From positions 30,844,885 to 30,908,884 of the forward strand of contig JAQFVV010012394.1 of assembly GCA_028023455.1 (NCBI GenBank): DNA of 64,000 bases, given 5' to 3'. The DNA is from Epiperipatus broadwayi. Its lineage: Eukaryota > Onychophora > Udeonychophora > Euonychophora > Peripatidae. The position numbers and the translations under genes were made by a program. The notes below the pieces were generated by a model. It was not told the origin of the DNA. It ran no database searches and saw only the letters and a list, made by a program, of their open reading frames with translations. Shown piece by piece: positions 13,060-24,799 of this stretch (positions within the stretch are counted from its first letter, which is position 1; every line of letters starts with the position of its first letter).

Positions 13060-14300
13060 TATATCTTATAGTTTTTATCGAGTTTGGTTATTTAGGCTTT
13101 GTCTGTTGTAAAGTAATTTATACACTAGCATATACGGCACTTACATTTTTTTAATTACTCAATATATGTTAATAGTATAGTTTTCATTTTATAGTGTCAT
13201 GTGTAATGATTTGGATTACTATAGAAAATCAGCAATAAATTTTAGCGTGCACATACACACACAATCTTTTTTTTTCACTTCATAACTGATTTTTATTATT
13301 ATTTCAATTTTATGCCTTTTCTTCCTTGGTTAAATTATATAACTTTACTATTTTCTAAATTTTCCTTACTTATTTCAGACAATAAAATAAGATTTATATA
13401 TAGAAAAAAGAATGTATAGCTGATTATTTATATATTGGAATTAATGGATCAGTTTTGGAAAAAAAAATCTTTGATTTATTGAATTAATGTCTAATAAATT
13501 TATTAGATTTGACTTTAATATTGATATTTATTTTAGCTTGATTAGTATTTTTATGACTCTATTTTTGTTTAATATATTAACTGTTTAATGGTAAGATTAT
13601 TACTATCATTTTAATTAGTATTATCAGTTTTGTTTTAAAAATGTCAAAATGAATACTAATATATTGCTTATCAAGCGTTCTTGGTAAATATTAATAAATT
13701 AATTATATTATTTATTTTTTCATTTAATAATTTGGTTAATTGCGTAATCAATTTTATTTTTATTTTTGTTATCAATATTATGTCTATCTTTTTGCATAGC
13801 AATTTTGAGTTATCTTTACTTTTGTTCTTATTTCTATGAATTTATTGCCACTTTTTTTTTTGTTTTGACGAATCCATTGCCTGGAAAGTTCATTTTGTTT
13901 CTATTCTTCTTTTAATGTAAAACTTATATTTTGCATTTTATGACGTGAAAATTGCTTTGTCGACATTTTCAAAATATAGAGATAGCTAAATATCTTTTGT
14001 AAAATATTAATTTAAGTATTGTTATGGATTTTTTCTTCTTTTAAATAATTCAAGTATATGTTGTTTATAACACTACGTAATGGTTTTCAATCTATTAAAA
14101 GAAAAATATATATAAAATTATGCCAAATTTCTTGATTATTTTTAGATAATAATGTTTATTTTCAATAATAGTCAATTTTAAGCATTGTGTTTTTATTATA
14201 GTCATTTTAGGCATACAAATTGAGTATAAGATATAGTGATGATTCGCTTGATAGTACGACCAGAATTTTTTTAAATAGTAAAAAAAAGCTGCATTAGTTT
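13060..14300. other. AT-rich intergenic DNA, nothing recognised
   Basis: No gene or element is recognised. Confidence 0.5.
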
Positions 14301-14303
14301 TTC

Positions 14304-14521
14304 ATTAGACTAGAGATTATCCTCTTAATGAATAATATATCTGTAGTATAATTTTTGCTTCACCATTCTCATGCAAGCTGGGAATGATTTCTATCCATTT
14401 TTAATACTTTCTAGAAAAGTGTAATCTTAAATGAATGACCAAAGACATGTGAAAAAGATGTATGACTCGCAAGATGCACTACAGAAATATTATTCATTAA
14501 GTGGATAATCTCTAGTCTAAG
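14304..14521. repeat. Foldback element carrying a piece of the hammerhead-like repeat
   Basis: The left arm TTAGACTAGAGATTATCC... AATGAATAATAT (14304-14345) is matched by its reverse complement at 14481-14521. Inside the right half, GACATGTGAAAAAGATGTATG and CGCAAGATGC are the reverse complement of sequence found next to the hammerhead-like motif at 14640-14750. This indicates an insertion or an inverted rearrangement of that family. Confidence 0.65.
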
Positions 14522-14534
14522 AAATGACCAATAA

Positions 14535-14765
14535 AAGTTATTAATATATTTTTATTAAGTCATTTGTGTCAAAGTTGTGAGGGCAGTAAATGTGACACAT
14601 CATTTAAATTGTAATAATTGGCTATATATATATACTGAACAATGATAAATTTATGTGTGAGAGATTGTGATCTGGCACAACTGATGAGTACTGGTTCACC
14701 ACAAAATTTACATCTTGGGGGTCATATATCTTTTTCACATGTCTTTATATATATATATTTATAAT
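14535..14765 (+). repeat. Hammerhead-like repeat, second subfamily, copy 1
   Basis: This segment matches 44030-44240 (shared GTTATTAATATATTT, GTTGTGAG, ATATATATATACTGA, GAGAGATTGTGATCTGG and CATCTTGGGG). It holds CTGATGA at 14681-14687 followed by a weak helix II. The next conserved block reads AAAA where a hammerhead needs GAAA, so G12 is missing and the ribozyme should be dead. A 5' (UA)n-rich stretch precedes it. Confidence 0.6.
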
Positions 14766-14779
14766 CACATCTCTCTACA

Positions 14780-16115
14780 GAGTATTAAAAGCAGATATAA
14801 ACCAATACCCAGATTGAATGAGAGTGTAAAATTGAAAAATACATTACATAAATAGTATTCATCAATAAAATAAGTGAATCTCTTTTTCTAAATTTTAATT
14901 GATCTATTAAAATAGGCTGTCAAAAAATTAGAACTATATTTTTTATTTTCATTTATAGTTTTGTAATCTATATTTTGTAATGTGGATGCCAATTATTATT
15001 ATAGTTGAAATCATATTTGTTTATATTTATTATGGTAAAATGATCTATTACTTTTATTCTCGATTATTTAATTTTGTGAGAGATAAACAGTCGATTTAAC
15101 ACTAAGATTTTCCCAATGTTATTGTTTTTGGGGTTTTTTTGCAGTTTTTTTTTTTAAAGCAAATAAAATATTGGTATTAAAAAACAGCTTTTAAGTAAAC
15201 TTATCAGGTACCTGATCATTACAAAAAACAACAACAACAATGGAATACCTATATTTTGGGTCATCTCTTGACCATTTTTGGTCACTTATTCTTCATTTTA
15301 CACTTATTTTATAATAAATTCATGGATTAATCTTTATTTAAAATTTTAATTCTAAAAAATCAGCATTTAGCAGTGTTTTTGCAAAAAAAAATAGATTTTT
15401 CTTTAATGTCTATTGTCATATTGTCCAGCCTCTTTTATCTTATATGGTAACACAAAGTACTAATTGTGAACTTCAGATAATGTTCACTAGGTATTTCTAA
15501 CTGTCAAAGTCAAAAATCAAACCAAAATGTTTTATGCTTTCATAATAAATTTTGAACATAAATAAATAAATTTCCCATAATTTTTTATATTCATAATTAA
15601 GTTTTTACATTAATTTATCTGAATATAAACTTTGATTCAAAAATTTTTAAATTTAGAAGAAATTTAATCAAGGAAGAGTGAATAGTGCTTGACCACTATT
15701 CAAGATAAGTGAATAACACTTGATCACTATTTGCATATCAATTGAATTCGGTGACAACTAGCAAAACACAACTATTTTTCATAAATATTTATGTATTTTA
15801 TGATTATTTTTTACACTTTATTGACTAATAATGTGGCTAAATTTAGATTTTTATTTAAAATATTCAATATTAGATGATGACAAAACAACAGAAGTGAATA
15901 ATCAGCATTCATAATTTCTAAGAAATGAGAAATCAATTGCCATTTTACATTATAATTGGTTGAAATATAATTCTTTTGTTTTACTGTAGGCTATTTTTCT
16001 TATGTTTTTTTTATATTTTTCTTCAGTTATTAACATTATTTTAAATTTTTTGTTACATTTAACCAATTTGAATGTAAAATAATTTATTTTTTGAAGCTAA
16101 ATTAAAACAATTCTA
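14780..16115. other. AT-rich intergenic DNA, nothing recognised
   Basis: No gene or element is recognised. Confidence 0.5.
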
Positions 16116-16123
16116 ATTATTGT

Positions 16124-16133
16124 ACATTAATAT

Positions 16134-16135
<2 letters not shown>
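16124..16135. repeat. Target-site duplication, left copy
   Basis: ACATTAATATAT here is identical to 17970-17981. It borders the (GAT)n tail of the LINE copy on the minus strand. Confidence 0.85.
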
Positions 16136-16166
<31 letters not shown>

Positions 16167-17969
16167 CATTATCAATCCTCTGCAGGATGAAGGTCTCTCT
16201 GAGTTCTATCCCTCTTCTCTGATCTTTAGCTTCTCTTCTCCACATCACCCCTGCACACTTTCTTATTTCATCTATCCATCTTACATGTGGTCTCTTTCTG
16301 GGTCTTTTACGATCTCTTGGAATCCAGTTTAAAATTCCAATTATCCATCTATTATTATCTCTTCTAGAAATATATCCAGCCCAACTCCACTTCAGTCTTT
16401 TAATTTTTTCAGTGAGATCAGTAACACCTGTTTTTCTCTTAGCCATATATTGCATTTTCAATCTTTTCTTCTCACTCCCAACATGCATCACTCCATACTT
16501 CTTTGAGTGGTCTGAAGTCTCTGTATTGCTCTGCTATTAAGTGTTCAAGTCTCAGATCCATAAGTAAGAACTGGTAAAACACATTTATTAAAAATCTTTC
16601 TTTTCAAACACATAGGCATATTTCCCTTTAGTATAAAGTTATTTCTACCAAAAGCACTCCAAACAAGTTTAATTCCATGATTAATTTTATCCATTATGTT
16701 TTTATCTGTATTAATAATCTGACCAAGATATTTGTAGTTGTTAACTTTTTCTAACTCATCATAATCAATCTTTATTTTCATACTTTGAGAAAATCCATTA
16801 AACATTTACTTTAGTCTTTTTAACCTTTATCTTTAGTTCTAATTTCCTACTTCCATCTGATAACTCCTGCAACATTTCCTGCAGCTCTGAAGCATTATTT
16901 GCAAAAACAACTTCATCATCTGCAAAATCTAAATATCTTAAATAATCTCCATTTACTTTCACTTCTTTAACTTCCCATTTTAATCCACAAAATACTTCTT
17001 GCAGCACTGCTGTAAAAAGTTTTGGAAATATAGAGTCATCCTGTCTTACACCCTTATCAATGTTGACTTTCCCAGTAGCATTATGTAATCAAATTGTTGC
17101 TGTTGCCTTTTTATAAATATTCTTTAAAATATGACAATATCCTGGATTTTTACCTTGATGATCCAATGCTTTAATCACTGAAGAAATGTTTATAGAATCA
17201 AATGACTTTTCATAATCTACAAATCCAAAGCATAATGACAACTCATATTCATTTGTCCTTTCTATAATTTCTCTTAATACCTGGATGTGAACTACTGTAC
17301 TAAAACCACTTTTAAATCTTTTAAATCCATATAAAAATGATGAATTAAAAAGGATTGAATATCTCAAATTTTGTAAATGGTGTGGAAAAGAGTTGAAAAT
17401 GATATAAGAAAACATAACTGTGAACTAGCAAGGAAAGCTGTAGAAGAGAATAAAAGTCTCAAGAGTGTAAAACAACATTTTGGTATTGGTAGGAAATTTA
17501 TATCTGCAATAAGAAAAAAAGATGGAATTATTACTAAAAAGAGAGATGACATCATGAAATTGGTAGAAGATTTTTATCAAGAATTATATAGTAATAAAGA
17601 ACAAGTACCTCCTATATCTATTACATCTTCCAAATTGCCCAGAATCTTAAATGAAGAAGTGAGACATGCAATTAAGTGTATGAAGAAAGGAAAGGCTCTA
17701 GGAAATGATGGAATTATAATTGATATATTAAAAGAAGCAGGTGAAGAAATAGAAACAATTTTAGCAAAGTTATATACCAAATGTCTAAATGATAAAGATG
17801 TACCGGAAGATTGGAAGAATGCAGTAATAATATTAATATTTAAAAAAGGTGATAAAGAAGATATTAGAAATTACAGACCTATCAGCCTTTTATCAGTTTT
17901 ATATAAAATTTTTACCAAGATAATTACAACTCGTCTACAGAGAACATTGAATTTCCATCAACTAAGTGA
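16136..17969 (-). mobile_element. RTE-like non-LTR retrotransposon, 5'-inverted (twin-primed) copy
   Basis: The 3' part of the LINE lies on the minus strand from about 17339 down to a (GAT)n tail at 16136-16163. The part that should precede it lies inverted on the plus strand from about 17341 to 17969. Both parts are bounded by the same 12-bp duplication (16124-16135 and 17970-17981). The plus-strand part stops in the reverse transcriptase at HQLSE, and the minus-strand part resumes at about SGFSTV, which is adjacent in related reverse transcriptases. Hence almost the whole RT domain is present but folded back. This is the product expected of twin priming: internal second-strand priming on the RNA during target-primed reverse transcription. 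Frameshifts and stops show that it is inactive. Confidence 0.85.
16162..17339 (-). pseudogene. RTE-like reverse transcriptase, palm to C-terminus (broken)
   Basis: On the minus strand the pieces read, in order: SGFSTVVHIQVLREIIERT; then GFVDYEKSFDSI (family AFVDYEKAFDS, first catalytic Asp region); then GVRQDDSIFPKLF (family GVRQGD-S, here Gly to Asp); then LDFADDEVVFA (FADD catalytic box); then VNNYKYLGQII; then CLKRKIFNKCVLPVLTYGSET; and finally the C-terminal part RLKWSWAGYISRRDNNRW with RPRKRPHVRWIDEIRKCAG. At least three frame changes separate the pieces, at about 17089, 17007-16798 and 16500. RT and C-terminal motifs are those of proteins often annotated as endonuclease-reverse transcriptase of RTE-like LINEs; the clade is inferred. 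The (GAT)n tail directly follows the stop region, as in RTE elements. Confidence 0.85.
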
Positions 17970-17976
17970 ACATTAA
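17341..17976 (+). pseudogene. RTE-like reverse transcriptase, N-terminal part, inverted
   Basis: The open frame 17377-17976 (199 codons) encodes the linker and fingers of the same RT. It contains ENDIRKHNCELARKAVEENK (family: EDIRKYN...ETIEANKSLK), DGIITKKRDDIMKLVEDFYQ, KGKALGNDGIIIDILK and NAVIILIFKKGDKEDIRNYR followed by PISLLSVLYKIFTKIITTRL. Before the ATG, another frame reads ELKRIEYLKFCK, which also belongs to the family, so one frameshift lies near 17375. The last two codons (His, stop) come from the target-site duplication and not from the element. There is no endonuclease domain, so the copy is also 5'-truncated. Confidence 0.85.
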
Positions 17977-17981
17977 TATAT
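17970..17981. repeat. Target-site duplication, right copy
   Basis: ACATTAATATAT, identical to 16124-16135. It provides the CAT TAA that ends the inverted frame. Confidence 0.85.
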
Positions 17982-18520
17982 ATATAGAAATGGGATAGAT
18001 CCTTATTTGATGAATGAAATCACTCACATTTTACTCAATCTGGCCAATAAGAATATTTGTCAGCCAAAGGGTAGTACTTTTTAAATAAAAATTAAAACAG
18101 AACAAACTAAATCAGAATCTAAAATTTACATTAAATATTTTTTATTAGATTATATTCATCAATTGCAAAACAAGGATATTTATTTTTATTTCCACATTTA
18201 ATAAATAAGACTTATCCATTTTACTTTTTAAATAACTAAACACAGATGTCTCTAATATAAAATAAATACTAATAATAATTGGTAATGTTTTTTATAGTCT
18301 GTAATAATTAACAAAGTAATGATATATAAAAAGTAAAAACGAACTGATAAAATAGCTGCAGCTAAAAAAGCTATTAGAAATAAAATGTTTTATTGAAAGG
18401 TAATAAAAAATTATTCCACTGAAAATTGAAAAAGCAAAAATTACATTTTAAGAAATTATAAAACGTAATTTTAAGCCAAAAAAACATCACATGATCACAT
18501 AATTTATTTTATCTAATTTT
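17982..18520. other. AT-rich intergenic DNA, nothing recognised
   Basis: No gene or element is recognised. Confidence 0.5.
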
Positions 18521-18905
18521 TAATATAGGGAATTTGAACTCAGACGTTCAAGCTTCCTTCAGCTATCCACTCTATCTCATGCAACTTATACACTCATGAT
18601 CACACACATGTGAAAAAGACAAATTATCTTCAATATACATATTTTGTGCCGAACTCTTATTCACCAGTTGGTCTAGATCACCATCTCCCACACACATATA
18701 TAATCAGTGCTTCGATTATATTAAGATAAAAAAATCTTCGAACTTTAATAGATATGCATCAATTTTCTCCACCCTCCAATTCTTCAGCCATCCATACTAT
18801 TGAAAATCCGATGATGGACTGCCCAAATCATTAGTCATATCCATATTAACTTTAAGTCATTCTGACTCCTCATATATAGGACTTTTCCCGTTTAAATACA
18901 TAGAA
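18521..18905 (-). repeat. Hammerhead repeat (HHR family), copy A, ribozyme decayed
   Basis: Read on the minus strand, this is a near full-length copy of the roughly 400-bp family. A leader (GAGGAGTCAGAATGACTTAA-type block) comes first. Next comes the block corresponding to GATTTTCAA...GGATGGCTG and the hammerhead site at about 18690-18621. The tRNA-like end with the B-box-like GAGTTCAAATTCC closes it at about 18540-18527. The core is damaged: CTGGTGA replaces CTGATGA, and CAAAA replaces the GAAA block. Confidence 0.75.
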
Positions 18906-18954
18906 GAAGGATCGGCATGATACAGTGAATATGTAATATTTAAAAGAAGTAATT

Positions 18955-19365
18955 ATAGGAATTTAAACACTGAATTTCAAACCACTTTTGGCTATCAACT
19001 CTTTTTTATATAACTGATACACTGACCACATAATGCAAAACGATAAATGATCTGTAATATATGTATTTCATGAAGAACCAGCACGCATTAGTTGGTCCAG
19101 ATCATCATCTCCCACACTCACTAATATAATAAATTCTCAGTTTATATTAAGATAACAAATCTTCAACCTTTAATAGACAGGTTTCCATATACTCTACCCT
19201 CCAAATTTTCAGTTTTCTATGCCATTGAAAATCTGATGATAGAATGATTGGAGATCATTTATCTTTTCACATGTGTTGATCATGTGTATCGGTTATATGA
19301 GATAAAGTGTATAACTGAAGGGAGCTTGAAAATCTGTGTTTAAATCCCCTATATTACATTTAAAC
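18955..19365. repeat. Hammerhead repeat, copy B with an inverted second fragment
   Basis: 18955-19255 is a minus-strand copy (core CTAATGC, inactive). From 19255 to about 19362 the tRNA-like end of the family follows in plus orientation: ACATGTGTTGATCATGTGTATC, then TTTAAATCCCC as B box. The two pieces face each other, giving a composite palindrome. Either a second insertion or an inversion explains it. Confidence 0.7.
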
Positions 19366-19369
19366 TCCA

Positions 19370-19995
19370 AGTTTATGAACTATGCTTGTATTATAATAAT
19401 ATTATTCTAATTTTTGTACAATTAAATTTTTTCAGTAAGAGACATATGCAGAACTGTAATCAATTATAGCAAACATGAAAAGCTGTTGTTAAAATCAGAA
19501 ACATCTATTGTTATAAGAAATGCCCACTTCAATAATATTTTTATGATTTTTTACAATTGTAAGTGGAATTTTATTATTCTAAAAAATAATTTTTATGCAT
19601 GAATGTATTTTTTATCAAAATTCATTTCACTTATAAAAACGTTTTCTGAGAATAATTTTCGTTGTCAAAAATAAATTTATTTATATACAGATTCTTTTGT
19701 TTGATTTTTTGCTTCTATTTATTATTCTTTTTTTTTATTCCCAAAACTGATATATTTTAAGCTGACTGACTAGCCTAGATAGAACATGACTTTAAATTTA
19801 GTATTTACAAATCTAAAGGGCAAGGGTTTGATTTTTGTGAAAGTACTGCCATTGGTCTTAACTAAAGAAAAAATGGGGGGGGGGGTATTCACACTAAACC
19901 ATTGAATCATATAAGTTCAAACAAAGTTTAAATATATATATATACACTTAACATTTAAAACTAGATGAAAGAAATATCACAAACTTTTAGACAAA
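19370..19995. other. AT-rich intergenic DNA with a short G run
   Basis: No gene is seen. A homopolymer of about ten G lies near 19875-19885. Confidence 0.5.
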
Positions 19996-20000
19996 CAGTA

Positions 20001-20436
20001 GGAAACTTTCCAGACAGTGGTGCCACCCAATACATAGTGATTAGTGGATGAATGCTAGGAAGTGCGTGCATCAAAATCCCTAATACTTACTCTTCCAATA
20101 CCCTCAGACTAATTTCTAGTCTGTGGCCTCCATCAGTGAGGAGCTGTGGATATGAGAACAATGTGCATAGATATGTCGATCTAGTGCAACTCTTAAAAAT
20201 ATTATAAGTAAGGGTGGAGGATGGAGAATTTCCTTATATCTAACAATACAAGGTTTCCTGCTGATGAAAGTCACATGCGAGAAGCTATTCTGGGGATATT
20301 GAATAAATAGGCATTAGATAGGGATTCTGATGTACTAATTTTTAGCATCCGTTGATTACTATGGCTTGCATTGGGTGACACTACTGTAACAACTTGTATA
20401 ACCATAAGAAATGGTGACCATTTGATGTTTTAGTGG
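20001..20436. repeat. Palindromic MITE-like family M1, copy 1 (long form)
   Basis: The left arm (about 20001-20060: AACTTTCCAGACAGTGGTGCCACC...GTGATTAGTGGATG) and the right arm (about 20345-20400: CATCCGTTGATTACTATGG...GGGTGACACTACTGTAAC) are inverted copies. A second inner pair flanks the centre (CCTAATACTTACTC...CTAATTTCTAG on one side, TTCTGGGGATATTGAATAAA on the other). The same arms occur at 25404, 45696 and 56455. No coding capacity is seen. Confidence 0.75.
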
Positions 20437-20439
20437 TTT

Positions 20440-21535
20440 AAACGGTTAGACAAATAGCACATATATATTTTGAGTTTATAAAAAATACTTTAAAGCAATT
20501 GAATTTTATTAAAACGTTTTTAAATATATTAACAATTGCAAAAGCTTTGTATAAAGTTTATATTTAAAGAATAAAAGAGAAAGAAGATGTACATAAATAA
20601 TTAATTATTTTAAGCGATGATAATTAATTTTGAGAATAATTTTAGCATTTTTTATAACCTTGACTTTAGCTATTATGTAAATTAACTGTTATCATTCAAA
20701 GCTAAATTGTTTTTTTTTTTTTTTATAAAGTTATTTACGTAGTAATAAAATTACTAAAAAAAAAAAAAAAAAGACGTTGATAACATTCAGTGTTGAGTTA
20801 AAATATAGTCTCAATAACATAAAAACTTCAACTATATACATATAAGTTATTTATAACTTTGAAAATTCTAAATAACAATACGTTAATTAAAGATAATATT
20901 TAAAATGTACAATTTAATAAAAACTATATGTTAAAATATTCAAATATTAATTATAAACAGAATATAATATAGCTAGTTGCTCGGGAGATTATATGATGTT
21001 TAATCATCTGAAGTAATGGGTAAGATTTTAATCCATTAAATAAATTTTGAGTCCATTATCTTAACAAGCATAAAACTAATGCATAAAATTATACAGAGGA
21101 TTAATATTGACTATTCTATATATTAATCACTATGGCATCTTTTTTTAAAAAAATTTAACTTCCTTAAGCTCTTCATATAAAAAATCACAAAATTCAATTC
21201 ACCCCATATTGAAAGAATAGCTACCTTTTTATTTAAATTACCAAAATCAAGTATATTTAATTCTCACATTTTAAATTTAAAAAAAAATTGTATAACTGTG
21301 AGGATAATTGAAAATATGGCTTTTTGAAAAACTTTTAAACTCTGCCTTGATGGCTTTACATTCTTTTTTAAAAACCTTCAACCTTTGTGATATTACTTTG
21401 AGAAAATATTTTGAATGGCTAAAAACTTGATTTTTTGCATATTTATTAAGATCCATGATTACTTTTGCATGATAATTATGCAATACTTATTAAAAATCAA
21501 AACTATAAATTATTATTTATTTCATTTATATTTGA
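20440..21535. other. AT-rich intergenic DNA, nothing recognised
   Basis: Poly(T) (about 20709-20724) and poly(A) (about 20756-20772) runs flank a short spacer and could form a hairpin. No gene is recognised. The open frame 21277-21483 is unsupported. Confidence 0.5.
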
Positions 21536-21537
21536 GT

Positions 21538-21915
21538 TTCAGACCACTCAAAGGAGTATGGAGAGATGTATGTTGGGAGTAACAAGAAGAGATTGAAAAA
21601 GCAATGTATGGGTAAGACAACAAACAGGTGTTACTGACCTTATTGAAAAAATTAAAAGATTGAAATGAAGTTGGGCTGGACATATTGCTAGAAGAGATGA
21701 TAATAGATGGACAATTGAAATTTTAAACTGGATTTCAAGAGATTGTAAAAGATCCAGAAAGAGACCACATGTGAGATGGATGGATGAAATAAGAAAATGT
21801 GCAGGAGTGTTGTGGAGAAGAGAAGCTAAAGATCGGAGAAGATGGATTAAACTTGGAGAGGCCTACATCCTGCAGTGGATTGATAATGGTTGATGATGTT
21901 GACGATGATGATATT
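21538..21915 (+). mobile_element. RTE-like LINE, 5'-truncated 3' end (C-terminal remnant)
   Basis: This is the same family as 16136-17969. The plus strand reads RQTTGVTDLIEKIKRLK, then a stop where the other copy has W (TGA), then SWAGHIARRDDNRWTIEILN, then RDCKRSRKRPHVRWMDEIRK and LGEAYILQWIDNG. A degenerate (GAT)n tail ends it at about 21900-21915. Only the last roughly 120 codons are present, as in most dead RTE copies. Confidence 0.85.
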
Positions 21916-22980
21916 TCACCAATAATATTAACAATGCAAATTGTGTGTGTGCTAACATGTTATACTAACAGTCTGTTAAGATATATTGCAAAATCGTAAA
22001 AATTATTAAAAAGTTTTAAACTTTTAAAGCATAATTTGACAGATTAAGAGATATTGATATTTATTTATCTCATTTTAAAACTAAGTATCAAATAAAAAAG
22101 ATTTTGTTCATTTTCTGAAATGAAACTGCTTTTCCTGATTGTTGATGGTAAAAAAACATTTGTTGCTTGGATTACAATGTAATTTTTTCAAGATTTACAC
22201 AAATCAAATGTAATTTTTTAGAATTTATTTCATTTTTAAACAAAACTATGTATCATATGAAATGGAATTTATTATATTCTGATAAATAATAATGAGTTAA
22301 TATTAAAATTAATGTCAAAAGCTTACAGACACAGAAAGCAATTAAAACTGACACATGGCTGGTCCATTGTGAAAATTGGTTATGCTCAACATAAATATAT
22401 TTAATGATGCCAATAATATTGCATAAAGATTGTGTTATTGTAATTGATTGTAGAAATTTTAAATTTTTGGTTAAATCTCGAAAGCAGACCTATTACACAT
22501 TATAGTATAATTATAGCTTCACTAACACATGCGAAAAATGCCACATTGTTATAATTAATATTCTTTTAAATATTTGAACTAAAATAGCTTACTTTTAAAC
22601 CAAATGCGACTTTTATTATGTGAGCAAAATCATGAAGTAATGTTTTGATTTATTATTTTAATTATTGCTCTACAAAAAATTGTACTGATGTAAGTATAAG
22701 CATATTATATATTTTAAAATGATACATTATTATTAATAAAATAATTTTATATAGTATACAAAAATATTTCAATAAAATTATATAAATACTTAAAAGCTAT
22801 AAAACTATAGGTTACGTATGAATGCATTTAAGTTTGATTAATTTTAAAATTAAATGCATTTAAAATTGAGTTTAGTTGTAGATAATATAAATATAAAATT
22901 AATATTAAAATCAAATTTATTTTATTATTTATAGTTTTTATATATGTAAAAATTTTGTTTTATATGTAAAATATATAAAA
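21916..22980. other. AT-rich intergenic DNA, nothing recognised
   Basis: No gene or element is recognised. Confidence 0.5.
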
Positions 22981-22984
22981 TTTG

Positions 22985-23700
22985 CAGATAGTTTGGCTTT
23001 TATAGTTGAGGATGGAAAGAATCTTCAGTATATGTTGAATAAATTGGAAGAAGGATATATGGAATATAGAATGAAGATTGATGTTGAGAAAACCAAGTAT
23101 TTATGGATAGGAAGGGATACAAAAAGACTTCAAGTTAAAGTTCATGATAATAAAGTTCAACAGATAAAATAATTTAGACATTTGGATAGTTGGTTGAATG
23201 ATGATGAAAGAAGTAAAAATGAAGTTAAAGGAAAAATAGCATTTATAAAAAAAGGCATTTATTATGAGAAAGAAAATATTTGTGTACTTTTGACAAAAGA
23301 ATTAAGAAAAACTAATAAAATGCTATGTGCGGAGTGTACTATTGTATGGTTGTAAAAGATGGACAATGATTAATAATATTAGAAACAGATAGGAAGCCTT
23401 TTAATTGTGGTCATGGAGAAGAATGAAAAAATCAGTTGGATGAATAAAATAATAAATGAAGAAGTTGTAAATAATAAAAAAAGATTGAAAAAATTAGAGA
23501 TAGAAAGAGAAACTGAATTGGACATATGATAAAAGAATAGTTTAATGAAAGTTGATTTAAAGGAAATGGTGAGTGGATGCAAGAAGAAAGGTCGGAAAAT
23601 ATTGACATTGCTGGATGATATAATATATAGGAAAAGATACATGAAATTGAAAAGTTGGGCAATCAAGAGAATGGAATTAAGAAATGGATGAATTTGTGAT
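22985..23700 (+). pseudogene. Decayed non-LTR reverse transcriptase remnant (second family)
   Basis: The plus strand reads ADSLAFIVEDGKNLQYMLNK, where the ADD box has become ADS. MKIDVEKTKYLWIG follows, then (after a stop) FRHLDSWLNDDERSKNEVKG, then pieces corresponding to the thumb and C-terminal region: LWSWRRMKK near 23410 and RKRYMKLKSW near 23635. The order (catalytic loop, MKIN..KTK, F.YLGS.L, then WRRM.K) is that of many LINE RTs. It differs from the RTE-like family of 16136 and 21538. Several stops and at least two frame changes show it is dead. The minus-strand open frames over it (23379-23786, 23432-23662) are shadows. Confidence 0.75.
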
Positions 23701-23719
23701 GTTATTGTTGTTGGACCTA

Positions 23720-24725
23720 TCCATAAAACAGAATAATATTGATTGATTGAACTCTCAATAGTTGCAACCAGTATGTAATACTTCAAGAAATTTTTATATG
23801 GCTTAATTTATAGATTTTTTTTAATTAAACAGATGTCCATCTCAGTACCTTTCTGGATATATCTGTTTTTTTTTTTTTAAATCAGTTTGAATGTTATTCC
23901 ATTTTGTGGGTTTAGTGATATGTCAGACCACTTGTAATCTAAACAAAAGTAACTATATCTCTCACTTTTGTGATGCATAAGTTATTTCTTTCAACTTTTT
24001 TTTTACTAATAATGTAAATAATTCTTACAATAATAAAAATTAAATGTATTTATTATAGAAACACATCATTTTTTTTCTAAAAGAAAGCAACCAATTGATT
24101 CCAGGTAGAAACTATTGGTTTATTCTAAAGAAACTAATTTATTTCTCCATTTTTTTTTTTTTTGCAATTCATGATTATATGTTTTTTTACATCATAAAAT
24201 AATACTTTTCTTAGGAATATTATCTATCAGATGATGGTTATAACATTTACATTATAAAACCATGTTAAATGGTTAATTTGTTATCATGGAGAAATTTTGG
24301 TAATAATTGTAAAGAAGATTATTCAACAGTCAAAACATGGAAATAGTGAAAAATAAAACATTGAATATATTTTGTTTAAAGTGTACAGGAGAATGTGTTA
24401 TTATGATTTGTTTACATTAGTATTTCAATATCAAAAAATGTACTTAATAAAATTAATATTTATTTAAATATGCAACTGGTTTTGGTTTATAGTGAAGAAA
24501 AAAAAGATTTATTGTTAAAAACAGGAATTTAGACATCATAAATCAGGAATTTCAGATTAATGGTGATTACTGTACATTAGCAAAAAAAATAAACCCATGG
24601 GTATATATTTCTATGAAATTTTATATAATAGTAATTAAATACAATGGATTGGATAGTGAGAATATGAATATATAAATCATTCATTTAAAAAAATCTTAAA
24701 TATGGTGCTAGTAAGAAAGAATGTT
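23720..24725. other. AT-rich intergenic DNA, nothing recognised
   Basis: No gene or element is recognised. Confidence 0.5.
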
Positions 24726-24732
24726 TATCTGG

Positions 24733-24797
24733 GCAAGGTGGCTAAGAGATTTCTGACTCTGTATAAGGAGAAGTCACAATGCATCACATCACATCCT
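24733..24797 (+). repeat. Short repeat shared with 46443-46510
   Basis: GTGGCTAAGAGATTTCTGACTC...GTCACAATGCATCACATCACATC here corresponds to GTGGCTGAGAGATTCCTGACTC...GCCACAGTGCATCACATCACAT at 46450. GTGGCTNAGAGA recalls a tRNA A-box region, so it may be a SINE fragment. It is too short to assign. Confidence 0.5.
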
Positions 24798-24799
24798 GA

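Noticed and set aside
16120-16332. Serine-rich plus-strand frame
   Set aside because: Serines come from the (TCA)n tail of the minus-strand LINE.
23379-23786. 135-codon minus-strand frame
   Set aside because: Antisense to a LINE remnant whose sense strand carries recognisable RT motifs.
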